This document shows positions 1 through 7,332 of a stretch of 47,844 bases of DNA, one piece after another. The number at the start of each line of letters is the position of its first letter. Position 1 is the first letter of the stretch. This stretch comes from Cribrihabitans_A pelagius. Its GTDB lineage: Bacteria; Pseudomonadota; Alphaproteobacteria; Rhodobacterales; Rhodobacteraceae. The stretch is taken from assembly GCF_048820915.1 (NCBI RefSeq), contig NZ_JBMERR010000029.1:1-47844 (forward strand), read 5' to 3'. Made by a program: the position numbers and the translations under genes. The notes under the pieces are model-generated. The model was not told the DNA's origin, ran no database searches, and was given only the letters and a program-made list of their open reading frames with translations.

Positions 1-61
1 GCGCATCGTTGTAGCTGGACCAATTCGTCGTGCGGTAGCGGGCAGGTGCGGGCTTACTCAT
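1..61 (-). CDS. IS5-family transposase, N-terminal fragment
   Basis: Reading leftward from the ATG at 61, the frame gives M-S-K-P-A-P-A-R-Y-R-T-T-N-W-S-S-Y-N-D-A and then runs off the window. This start is characteristic of IS5/IS903-type transposases common in Rhodobacteraceae and Paracoccus. Such proteins are DDE enzymes that excise and insert the element; the catalytic residues lie beyond the window. Too short for automatic ORF calling, but the match to the family start is close. Confidence 0.75.
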   Translation of the reverse strand, partial: MSKPAPARYRTTNWSSYNDA

Positions 62-127
62 CGGCCCCGTCTAACCGCATGGATTCGTGATGTGAATCCT
101 TAGCAGTAAGAGTTCTGCAACAACGCC
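1..127 (-). mobile_element. IS5-family (IS903-like) insertion sequence, left fragment
   Basis: One end of an insertion sequence, cut by the window border. It holds the first 20 codons of a transposase read leftward and, on the minus strand, an outer end beginning GGCGTTGTTGCAGAACTC (positions 127 down to 110). This resembles the GGCTTTGTTG-type terminal repeat known for IS903-group elements. The element stops about 3 bp before the stop codon of the neighbouring ABC ATPase gene. The second end and any target duplication are outside the window. The family call rests on remembered sequence, not on a search. Confidence 0.75.
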
Positions 128-130
128 CGT

Positions 131-1192
131 TCAGCGCAGGCGGAGTTCCGTCTTGGCGTCGAAGAACATCGCATTGGCCGGATCGAAATCCAGCATGACG
201 CCGCTGCCTTCCGGGATCGCCTCGTCGCCCCTGGTCTCGACCACGATGCGCTCGCCCGTGGGTGTGTCGAGGTAGTCGTAGGCGACGCCGCCAAGGCTTT
301 CGCGGATGTCGACGGTCACCGGCGAGGGACCTTCGCGGACCGCCAGGTGCTGGGGGCGCAAGCCGACAATCACCTCGCTGCCGTCGCGGGGCAGGGCGAC
401 GGGGGCCGGAATCGCGGTGTTGTCCAAGGCGGGAACCGTCACCTGACCGCCCGTCACCTTGCCCGCCATGAAGTTCATGGCAGGCGAGCCGATGAAGCCC
501 GCGACGAACTTGTTGTCCGGGTCCTGGTAGAGATGCATCGGGGTGCCCACCTGCTCGATATGGCCCGCGCGCAGCACCACGATCTTGTCGGCCAGCGTCA
601 TCGCCTCGACCTGGTCGTGGGTGACGTAGATCATCGTCGCGCCGATTTCCTTGTGCAGCCGGGCGATCTCGACACGCATGTCGACGCGCAGTTCGGCGTC
701 GAGGTTCGAGAGCGGCTCGTCGAAGAGGAACACTTCGGGGCCGCGGACGATGGCGCGGCCGATGGCGACGCGCTGGCGCTGGCCGCCGGAGAGCGCCTTG
801 GGCTTGCGACTCAAGTAGTCGTCGAGCTTCAGGATGCGGCTGGCCTCGGACACTTTCGCCTTGATGGTGCCCCTGTCGACTCCGTTCATCTTGAGCCCGA
901 AGCCCATGTTCTCCTCGACCGACATGTGCGGGTAGAGCGCGTAGGTCTGGAACACCATGGCGACGCCGCGTTCGGCCGGGTCGGCGCGGGTCACGTCGCG
1001 CCCGCCGATCATGATGGCGCCGTCCGAGGTTTCCTCCAGCCCGGCGATCATCCGCAGGAGCGTGGACTTGCCGCAGCCCGAGGGGCCGACGAAGACGCAG
1101 AACTCGCCGTCGGCGATCTGCAGGTCGACGCCGTGAATCACCTGGGCTTTGCCATAGCGCTTGACGGCCTGTTGAAGTGCAACACCTGACAT
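131..1192 (-). CDS. Sugar ABC transporter ATP-binding protein (MalK/UgpC/MsmX type)
   Basis: Cytoplasmic ATPase (353 aa) that should power the binding protein and permeases encoded from 2154 on. Visible motifs are Walker A GPSGCGKST (36-44), Q-loop Gln82, signature LSGGQ (134-138), Walker B VFLFDEP (154-160), D-loop SNLD (162-165) and H-loop His192. About 120 C-terminal residues form the regulatory OB-type domain usual for carbohydrate importers. It lies 28 bp downstream of the IclR gene on the same strand, so regulator and ATPase probably form a two-gene leftward transcript while the rest of the transporter is transcribed rightward. An IS element begins about 3 bp past the stop codon, but length and C terminus look complete. 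Substrate specificity (galactosides) is inferred from context only. Confidence 0.9.
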   Translation of the reverse strand: MSGVALQQAVKRYGKAQVIHGVDLQIADGEFCVFVGPSGCGKSTLLRMIAGLEETSDGAIMIGGRDVTRADPAERGVAMVFQTYALYPHMSVEENMGFGLKMNGVDRGTIKAKVSEASRILKLDDYLSRKPKALSGGQRQRVAIGRAIVRGPEVFLFDEPLSNLDAELRVDMRVEIARLHKEIGATMIYVTHDQVEAMTLADKIVVLRAGHIEQVGTPMHLYQDPDNKFVAGFIGSPAMNFMAGKVTGGQVTVPALDNTAIPAPVALPRDGSEVIVGLRPQHLAVREGPSPVTVDIRESLGGVAYDYLDTPTGERIVVETRGDEAIPEGSGVMLDFDPANAMFFDAKTELRLR

Positions 1193-1220
1193 GGTTTTCC
1201 TCCCAAGTTTTCCGATACGG

Positions 1221-2006
1221 CTATTGCGCCAGCGGATAGGGCCAGACCGCGGCTTCCGAGCCGATCTGTGCCGCGGTCCGCAACAGCGCGGGCCGGAATT
1301 TGTCTAGATCTTCCAATGGCATGCGGAACGTCGACGTGACCACTGAAATGGCCCCGATCACCCGGTTCGCGCCGCCAAGGAGTGGCGCGGCGATGCTGAT
1401 GATACCCTGCTCGTGCTCTTCCCGGTCAAAGGCGACGCCCTCGGCGCGGATCTGCTCCAGTTCGGGGCAGAGGGTGTCGGGGCCGGCGTGGGTTGCAGGG
1501 GTGAAGCTTTCGTAGAGCTGCCGCTCCAGCGCGGCGTTCTGCCGGTCCGCGTCCATGAAGGCCAGCATCACCTTGCCGACGCCGGTGCAGTGGGCGGGGG
1601 AGCGGCGGCCGGGGCGGGCCATGGTCTGGAATCCCTGCGCGGGCGTCACTTTCTCGATGAATACCACGCGGCTGTTTTCCATCTGCGCCAGGTGCACGGT
1701 CTCGCCCACGTCATCGGCCAGCGTGCCGAGGAACGGCAGGGCCATCGGTGCGAGCGAGGACTGGTCCCAGGCATGGCGGGCGATCCGCACCAGCCGCATG
1801 CCGGGGACATAGACCTGCCGCTCCGCCTCATAGGCCAGCATGCCCTGGTTGGTGAGGGTCTGCAGCAGGCGGTGCAGGGTGGCCTTCGGGTAGGGGCTGG
1901 CCTCCAGAACCTCGGAAAACCGCACCGCGCGGCCAAAGGCCACTACGATATCGAGGAGATCCAGAGCCTTTCCGACCGTTCCGTCCGTTCCTGTCTGCTT
2001 GTTCAT
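1221..2006 (-). CDS. IclR-family transcriptional regulator
   Basis: A 261-aa regulator with an N-terminal winged helix-turn-helix (about 12-70, recognition helix near 38-52) and a C-terminal IclR effector-binding domain (about 80-255). IclR proteins are usually dimers of dimers that bind short palindromes and release or bind DNA when a small ligand enters the C-terminal domain. Its position, divergent from the galactoside operon and upstream of the ATPase gene, makes it the likely local regulator. A 17-bp palindrome of IclR-operator appearance lies at 2098-2114 and its own promoter overlaps the operon promoter. The ligand is not visible; galactose, galactonate or KDGal are reasonable guesses. 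Confidence 0.88.
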   Translation of the reverse strand: MNKQTGTDGTVGKALDLLDIVVAFGRAVRFSEVLEASPYPKATLHRLLQTLTNQGMLAYEAERQVYVPGMRLVRIARHAWDQSSLAPMALPFLGTLADDVGETVHLAQMENSRVVFIEKVTPAQGFQTMARPGRRSPAHCTGVGKVMLAFMDADRQNAALERQLYESFTPATHAGPDTLCPELEQIRAEGVAFDREEHEQGIISIAAPLLGGANRVIGAISVVTSTFRMPLEDLDKFRPALLRTAAQIGSEAAVWPYPLAQ

Positions 2007-2049
2007 GCTGTCCGCTTGCTCAGATGTCCGGGGCTGCCAAAAGCAATTG

Positions 2050-2078
2050 TTGACTCAATAGCAAGTCGAAACTAGAGT
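2050..2078 (+). promoter_or_regulatory. Predicted sigma70 promoter of the galactoside operon
   Basis: TTGACT (-35, 2050-2055), a 17-nt spacer and TAGAGT (-10, 2073-2078, 4 of 6 matches). The start site would fall near 2085, about 13 bp upstream of the 17-bp palindrome. A repressor on that palindrome would sit just downstream of the start site. Confidence 0.5.
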
Positions 2079-2083
2079 GTCAA
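2055..2083 (-). promoter_or_regulatory. Predicted sigma70 promoter for iclR-type gene and ATPase
   Basis: On the minus strand there is a perfect TTGACA (-35, 2078-2083), a 17-nt spacer and TATTGA (-10, 2055-2060, 4 of 6 matches). Transcription would start near 2048, giving a leader of about 40 nt before the regulator start at 2006. It overlaps the rightward promoter almost completely, so the two should compete for polymerase. Confidence 0.55.
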
Positions 2084-2097
2084 TTGATAAAACGTTT

Positions 2098-2114
2098 GTT
2101 CCAATATGTGGAAC
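2098..2114. promoter_or_regulatory. 17-bp palindrome, candidate IclR-family operator
   Basis: GTTCCAATATGTGGAAC has perfect 6-bp arms (GTTCCA and TGGAAC) around a 5-bp centre. This is the shape and length of known IclR-family operators. It lies in the divergent intergenic region, downstream of the predicted operon start site and about 15 bp upstream of the -35 box of the leftward promoter. One site could therefore control both transcripts. Confidence 0.6.
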
Positions 2115-2153
2115 TTACGGATTGAGAAATGTCTGGAGGAGAAAGGGAGAGAC

Positions 2154-3392
2154 ATGATCCGGAGAGCAAAGAAGCTGACGGCGGCATTGGCCGCGTCGAC
2201 CCTCATCGCATCGGCGGCCTTTGGGGGCGAGCTGGTGATCAACACCGATACCTCCGACCCCGCGCCCAAGGCGGCTTTTGAAGCGCTGATCGCCGGGTTC
2301 GAGGCCGAGCATCCCGATGTCAAGGTGACCTGGAACCTGTTCGACCACGAGGGCTACAAGACCTCGATCCGCAACTTCCTGACCGCCGATGCGCCGGATC
2401 TTGCCAGCTGGTATGCCGGCAACCGGATGCTGCCTTACGTGAACGCGGGCCTGTTCGAGCCGGTGAATGACGTCTGGGAGGACAACGGCCTGGAGGAGAC
2501 CCTTGGCTCGGCGCTTGGTTCCATGACCATCGACGGCAAGATCTGGGGCGTGCCCTATACCTACTACCAATGGGGGGTCTACTACCGCAAAGACCTGTTC
2601 GAGGAGCATGGCATCGAGGTGCCTGCGGACTGGGAGGCGTTCAAGGCGGCCGGGGCAAAGCTGAAGGAGGCGGGCATCACCCCGGTCACCATCGGCACCA
2701 AATACCTGTGGACCGCGGGCGGCGTCTTTGACTACCTGAACCTGCGCACCAACGGCTATGATTTCCACATGGCGCTGACCAAGGGCGAAGTGCCCTGGAC
2801 CGACGACCGCGTGAAGGCGACCTTCAACAACTGGAAGGAACTGATCGACGCGGGCTTCTTCCTCGAAAACCACGCCGCCTATTCCTGGCAGGAGGCGCTG
2901 GCGCCGATGGTGCAGGGCGATGCAGCGATGTATGTGATGGGCAACTTCGCGGTCGCGCCGCTGCGCGAGGCGGGGCTGAGCGACGATCAGCTGGGCTTCT
3001 TCCAGTTCCCGCAGATCAACCCGGACGTGCCGATGGCCGAAGACGCGCCGACCGACACGATGCACATCCCGGCCAACGCCAAGAACAAGGCGGACGCCAA
3101 GAAGTTCCTGGCGTATCTGGCCCGCGCCGAGGTGCAGACCGAGATCAACAAGACACTCGGCCAGCTGCCGATCAACAAGAACTCCGAAGTGGGCGACGAC
3201 AAGTTCCTGCAAGCCGGCTACGAGATGCTGTCCTCGACCGAAGGCGGCATTGCCCAGTTCTTTGACCGCGACGCCCCCGCCGAAATGGCCAAGGCGGGCA
3301 TGGAGGGCTTCCAGGAATTCATGGTCAAGCCCGAGCGCATGGACAAGATTCTGGAGCGGCTCGAGAAGACCCGCCAGCGCGTCTACAACTGA
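2154..3392 (+). CDS. Extracellular sugar-binding protein of ABC importer (SBP family 1)
   Basis: Periplasmic receptor (412 aa) that captures the sugar and delivers it to the permeases encoded next. The ATG at 2154 was chosen because a purine-rich ribosome site (GGAGGAGAAAGGGAG) ends a few bases upstream and because the protein then begins with a classic signal peptide: M-I-R-R-A-K-K, a hydrophobic Ala-rich core, and cleavage near residues 21-24. An in-frame ATG at 2106 would put 16 extra residues ahead of the signal and would start inside the predicted operator. The mature protein shows the family 1 fold pattern with aromatic residues typical of sugar contacts (VPYTYYQWGVYY). Probable ligands are alpha- or beta-galactosides, inferred from the two glycosidases in the operon. 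Confidence 0.9.
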   Translation: MIRRAKKLTAALAASTLIASAAFGGELVINTDTSDPAPKAAFEALIAGFEAEHPDVKVTWNLFDHEGYKTSIRNFLTADAPDLASWYAGNRMLPYVNAGLFEPVNDVWEDNGLEETLGSALGSMTIDGKIWGVPYTYYQWGVYYRKDLFEEHGIEVPADWEAFKAAGAKLKEAGITPVTIGTKYLWTAGGVFDYLNLRTNGYDFHMALTKGEVPWTDDRVKATFNNWKELIDAGFFLENHAAYSWQEALAPMVQGDAAMYVMGNFAVAPLREAGLSDDQLGFFQFPQINPDVPMAEDAPTDTMHIPANAKNKADAKKFLAYLARAEVQTEINKTLGQLPINKNSEVGDDKFLQAGYEMLSSTEGGIAQFFDRDAPAEMAKAGMEGFQEFMVKPERMDKILERLEKTRQRVYN

Positions 3393-3429
3393 CATCCCTT
3401 GAACATGGCCCTGTCCGGCAGCGCCGGGC

Positions 3430-3456
3430 GGGGCAGGGCGCCAGCCTGCGCGCCCC
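3430..3456 (+). other. Intercistronic stem-loop between binding protein and permease genes
   Basis: The 79-bp gap after the binding-protein gene can fold into a GC-rich stem. GCGC pairs with GCGC around a 6-nt loop, and after a 3-nt bulge GGGGC pairs with GCCCC. No U-tract follows, so it is not a typical terminator. In many ABC operons such a structure protects the upstream mRNA and raises binding protein over permease; that role here is inferred. Confidence 0.45.
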
Positions 3457-3471
3457 AGTGGAGGAGAAGCC

Positions 3472-4401
3472 ATGACCGCCCCCGTTGTCCCCGACACCCA
3501 TCCGCCGCTGCGCAAGAAAAGCTGGTGGAAGCAGAACCAGCAGCGGCTTGCGCCCTGGCTGTTCCTGGCGCCGGGTATCTTCATGTTCCTGATCTACGTG
3601 ATCATCCCGATCTTCCAGTCCGTGAATATCTCCTTTTACGACTGGGATGGCCTGGGCGCGAAAACCTGGGTCGGGGGTGCCAATTACGCCGAGCTGATGG
3701 ATGACGAGGCGTTCTACACCTCGCTCAAGAACAACGTGATCTGGCTTGTCCTCTACATGCTGGCGATCCCGATGGGGTTGTTCGTGGCGCTGTTTTTGAA
3801 CCAGACGGTGCGCGGCATCCGCATCTACAAGTCGCTGTTCTTCTTTCCCTTCGTGATCTCGCAGGTGGTCGTAGGGCTGGTCTTTGCCTGGTTCTACGAT
3901 CCCAGCTACGGGCTGATGAATATCGCGCTGGGCTGGTTTGGGATCGAGCCGGTCGCGGTGCTGGCCAATGAGGACTACGTGACCTACGGGATCATCGCCG
4001 CCGGGCTCTGGCCGCAGACCGCCTATTGCATGATCCTCTATCTCACCGGTCTGAACGCCGTCGATCCCGAGCAGATCGAGGCGGCGCGGCTCGACAATGC
4101 CAAGGGCGCCAGGATGCTCTGGTACGTGATCCTGCCGCAGCTGAGGCCCGCGACCTTCATTGCCGTGGTGGTGACGGTGATCGGTGCGCTGCGCAGTTTT
4201 GATCTGGTCTCGATCATGACCGACGGCGGGCCCTGGGGGTCTTCGCGGGTGCTGGCCTTCTACATGTATGAACAGGCGTTTTCCGAATACGGCTTCCGCA
4301 TGGGCTATGGCGCGGCCATCGCCGTCGTGCTGTTCCTCATCATGATGATCTACATCGTGGGCTTCCTGTGGAAGATGTACCGCGACGAGAAAGGCCACTG
4401 A
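3472..4401 (+). CDS. Sugar ABC transporter permease (MalF/UgpA type)
   Basis: Inner-membrane permease (309 aa) with an N-terminal transmembrane segment around residues 22-45 and about five more, forming half of the translocation channel. The cytoplasmic EAA loop that docks onto the ATPase is visible at about 201-220 (EQIEAARLDNAKG followed by ILPQLRP). A strong GGAGGAG ribosome site lies 6 nt before the ATG. The gene pairs with the MalG-like permease that begins one base after its stop. Confidence 0.9.
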   Translation: MTAPVVPDTHPPLRKKSWWKQNQQRLAPWLFLAPGIFMFLIYVIIPIFQSVNISFYDWDGLGAKTWVGGANYAELMDDEAFYTSLKNNVIWLVLYMLAIPMGLFVALFLNQTVRGIRIYKSLFFFPFVISQVVVGLVFAWFYDPSYGLMNIALGWFGIEPVAVLANEDYVTYGIIAAGLWPQTAYCMILYLTGLNAVDPEQIEAARLDNAKGARMLWYVILPQLRPATFIAVVVTVIGALRSFDLVSIMTDGGPWGSSRVLAFYMYEQAFSEYGFRMGYGAAIAVVLFLIMMIYIVGFLWKMYRDEKGH

Positions 4402-4402
4402 G

Positions 4403-5251
4403 ATGTTCCCCAGACCCATCGAGAAAACCTCTCCCGCCACCCAGCTTGCCTACAAGATCGCCCTGCCGGTTGCGCTGATCCTCTGGCTGCTGCCGCTCAT
4501 TGCCGTGGCGCTCACCTCGGTGCGCTCGGCCGGTGACATCACTGCGGGCAACTATTGGGGCTGGCCGACCAGCTTCAACCTGTTGGAGAACTACACTGCG
4601 ATCTTCAAGCAAACCCCGATCGGCCAGTACATCCTCAATTCCTTCAAGGTGACGATCCCGACGGTGATTGGGGCTGTGGCGCTCAGCTGCATGACGGGCT
4701 TTGCGCTGGCGGTCTACCGGTTCAAGGGCAACCTTCTAATCTTCTTCATGTTCATCGCGGGCAACTTCGTGCCCTTCCAGATTCTGATGGTGCCGGTGCG
4801 CGACCTGACGCTGGATCTGGGCATGTACAACACCTGGTACGGGCTGGCGCTGTTCCATATCGCCTTTCAGGCCGGGTTCTGCACGCTGTTCATGCGCAAC
4901 TTCATCCGCGCACTGCCATACGAGCTGATCGAGGCGGCACGGGTCGAGGGGATTTCCGAGATCCGCATCTTCTGGTTCGTGGTGATGCCCTTGATGAAGC
5001 CCGCGCTTGCGGCGCTGTCGGTGCTGATTTTCACTTTCATCTGGAACGATTACTTCTGGGCCACCGTGCTGACCCAGGGCGCCGACAACCAGCCGATCAC
5101 CGCCGGGCTTTATTCGCTGAACGGCCAGTGGGTGGCGGCCTGGCACCTGGTCTCGGCCGGGTCCATCGTGGCGGCGCTGCCGCCGGTGCTGATGTTCTTT
5201 CTGATGCAGCGCCACTTCATCGCCGGTCTGACCTTGGGAGCCGTGAAATGA
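4403..5251 (+). CDS. Sugar ABC transporter permease (MalG/UgpE type)
   Basis: Second permease half (282 aa), about six membrane helices, with the EAA loop at about 174-195 (ELIEAARVEGIS, then VVMPLMKPAL). It begins one base after the first permease stop and its own stop overlaps the alpha-galactosidase start in an ATGA, so translation of the glycosidase is probably coupled to it. Together with the ATPase at 131-1192 and the binding protein this makes a complete CUT1-type importer. Confidence 0.9.
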   Translation: MFPRPIEKTSPATQLAYKIALPVALILWLLPLIAVALTSVRSAGDITAGNYWGWPTSFNLLENYTAIFKQTPIGQYILNSFKVTIPTVIGAVALSCMTGFALAVYRFKGNLLIFFMFIAGNFVPFQILMVPVRDLTLDLGMYNTWYGLALFHIAFQAGFCTLFMRNFIRALPYELIEAARVEGISEIRIFWFVVMPLMKPALAALSVLIFTFIWNDYFWATVLTQGADNQPITAGLYSLNGQWVAAWHLVSAGSIVAALPPVLMFFLMQRHFIAGLTLGAVK

Positions 5252-7332
5252 TCCGAAGCTGGCGGCTGGATGACAATAAGCAGACCCTGGTCCTCGCCTC
5301 GCAGAACGGCCGCCTGGCCGGGGTGGTCTATTGGGGCCCGCGCCTGCCGGAGGATGAGAACCTCGACACGCTGGCCCGGGCGCAGGCCATTGACGTGACC
5401 GGCGGTATGCTGGACGAAAACCCCGAACTGTCGCTCTGCCCCGAGGCGTCGCGCAGTTTCCCCGGCCAGCCGGGGCTGGTGATCGCGGATGCGGCAGGGC
5501 GGCCGGTTCTGCCGCGGTTCCGGTTCGACGCGGCGGAGGCGGACGGCCAGCGCCTGACGCTCACGTTCCGCGATCAGGCCGCGGGGCTGGCCTACCGGGC
5601 GCTCTTTGCCCTGGATGCCCAGACCCACGTGCTTGAGGTCCGGGCCGAGATCGACTGCACCCAGCCAATGCGCCTGCACTGGCTCGCTGCCCCGGTGGTC
5701 CCCGCGCCGCAACTCAGCGACGGGATGATAGACTTTGCCGGACGCTGGTGCGGCGAGTTTCAGATGGTGCGCACGCCTTGGACTGCTGGCATCCGCTGCC
5801 GCGAGAACCGCACCGGCCGCTCCGGGCACGAGCACTTTCCCGGACTTATCGTTCCCTGCCGCGGCGCCACCAATACCGCGGGGGAGGCCTATGGGTTCCA
5901 CTACGGCTGGTCCGGCGGGCACCGCATGGTGGCCGAGGAGCTTCCCGACGGGCGCCGCCAGGTGCAGTTCGGGCATGCCACCGGGATCGAGGCGGAACCG
6001 GCCACCCGCTTTGCCACCGCGCCGCTCTACGCGGTCTATTCCGGCGAGGGGCTGAACGGCTGCGGTGTCGCCTTCCAGCGCCACCTGCGCGACCGGATCG
6101 TGCAGTTCCCCGATCCCTCCCGCCCGCGTCCGGTGCATTACAATTGCTGGGAGGCGGTCTATTTCGATCACAAGCTGCCCGAGCTGAAAGAGATCGCCAG
6201 CCGCGCGGCGGAGCTTGGCGCGGAGCGCTTCGTGCTGGATGACGGCTGGTTCGGCACCCGCGACGATGACACAAGGGCGCTTGGCGATTGGCAGGTCGAT
6301 GCGCGCAAGTACCCCGATGGGCTCAAGCCGCTGATCGACCATGTGCAAGGGCTGGGCATATCCTTCGGCCTCTGGTTCGAGCCGGAGATGATCAACGCCG
6401 ACTCCGACACCTTCCGCGCCCATCCCGATTGGGTGCTGGGGGATGAGGACCAGATCCCCGGCCGCCAGCAGTTCGCGCTGAACATGGCCCTGCCGGAGGT
6501 CCGGGACTACCTGTTCGGGCGGATCGGCAAGGTGCTGTCGGATCACGAGATCGACTACGTGAAGTGGGACCACAACCGCGTGTTGCCCGCGCCCGATGCC
6601 GCCCAGACCCGCGGCACCTATGCGCTGCTCGACCGGCTGCGGGAGGCCTTCCCGCGGGTCGAGATCGAAAGCTGCGCCAGCGGCGGCGGGCGGATCGATT
6701 TTGGCATTCTGCAGCGAACGCAGCGGGTGTGGCTGTCGGACAGCAACGACGCGGTGGAACGCCTCAGGATACAGCACAACGCGGCGCTGTTCCTGCCGCT
6801 GGCGGTGACCGGCAGCCATGTCGGCCCGCGCCGCTGCCACACCTCGGGCCGCAGCCTCGATATCCGTTTCCGCGCCTGGGCCGCGGCTCAGCGCCACATG
6901 GGTTTCGAGATGGACCCGCGGGAGCTGACGGATGAGGAGGCGCAGGTGCTGCGCGAGGTCACCGGCTGGTGGAAGGCCAACCGCGGCTGGATGGCATCGG
7001 CGGATATCCTGCGCCTTGACAGCGCCGATGCCGCGGTGATTGCCGAACAGCAGCTGGCCCAGGACGGCAGCCAGTTCGTGGTCTTTGCGGGCAAGGCCGA
7101 AACCTCGCCCCAGATCGCGCCTCGCCCGCTGCGGCTGACCCGGCTGCAACCGGAGTGCTACTACCGCATCGAGCTGGTGAACCGGGGTGATGCCCCGGCG
7201 CTGTCGCGCGGTGCCCAGGCGATCAAATCGGAACCCCTCGTCCTCAGCGGGACCAGCCTGATGACCCAGGGCCTGACGCTTCCGTGGACGTTCCCGGAAA
7301 CGATGTGGGTCATCAAAGGAGAGCAGGTATGA
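5248..7332 (+). CDS. Alpha-galactosidase, glycoside hydrolase family 36
   Basis: Cytoplasmic enzyme (694 aa) releasing D-galactose from alpha-galactosides such as melibiose or raffinose. The start is the ATG overlapping the permease stop; the frame stays open upstream but that part is an out-of-frame image of the permease gene. Family features are the DDGWFG motif near residues 331-336, FEPEMI, KWDHN with predicted nucleophile Asp441, and W-L-S-D-S-N-D (495-501) holding the likely acid/base aspartate. An N-terminal beta-sandwich, central barrel and C-terminal beta domain fit the usual 700-730 aa GH36 architecture. No signal peptide is present, so substrates are imported intact. The next gene starts inside its stop codon (ATGA). 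Confidence 0.9.
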   Translation: MIRSWRLDDNKQTLVLASQNGRLAGVVYWGPRLPEDENLDTLARAQAIDVTGGMLDENPELSLCPEASRSFPGQPGLVIADAAGRPVLPRFRFDAAEADGQRLTLTFRDQAAGLAYRALFALDAQTHVLEVRAEIDCTQPMRLHWLAAPVVPAPQLSDGMIDFAGRWCGEFQMVRTPWTAGIRCRENRTGRSGHEHFPGLIVPCRGATNTAGEAYGFHYGWSGGHRMVAEELPDGRRQVQFGHATGIEAEPATRFATAPLYAVYSGEGLNGCGVAFQRHLRDRIVQFPDPSRPRPVHYNCWEAVYFDHKLPELKEIASRAAELGAERFVLDDGWFGTRDDDTRALGDWQVDARKYPDGLKPLIDHVQGLGISFGLWFEPEMINADSDTFRAHPDWVLGDEDQIPGRQQFALNMALPEVRDYLFGRIGKVLSDHEIDYVKWDHNRVLPAPDAAQTRGTYALLDRLREAFPRVEIESCASGGGRIDFGILQRTQRVWLSDSNDAVERLRIQHNAALFLPLAVTGSHVGPRRCHTSGRSLDIRFRAWAAAQRHMGFEMDPRELTDEEAQVLREVTGWWKANRGWMASADILRLDSADAAVIAEQQLAQDGSQFVVFAGKAETSPQIAPRPLRLTRLQPECYYRIELVNRGDAPALSRGAQAIKSEPLVLSGTSLMTQGLTLPWTFPETMWVIKGEQV

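Noticed and set aside
2106..2153. Upstream ATG for the sugar-binding protein
   Set aside because: It would start inside the palindrome and bury the signal peptide behind 16 residues; the strong ribosome site fits the ATG at 2154.
4555..5247. N-terminal extension of the alpha-galactosidase frame
   Set aside because: These 231 codons lie entirely over the permease gene in another frame and do not look like protein; the ATG at 5248 overlapping the permease stop is the natural start.
5110..7149. Very long open frame (679 codons) on the minus strand inside the alpha-galactosidase gene
   Set aside because: Composition is His/Arg/Gly/Val-rich with no domain or ribosome site; it is the mirror image of a GC-rich gene. 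The same applies to 7161-9056, 12643-14970, 24886-28335 and 43990-47427 on the minus strand and 17829-20048 and 40354-42411 on the plus strand.
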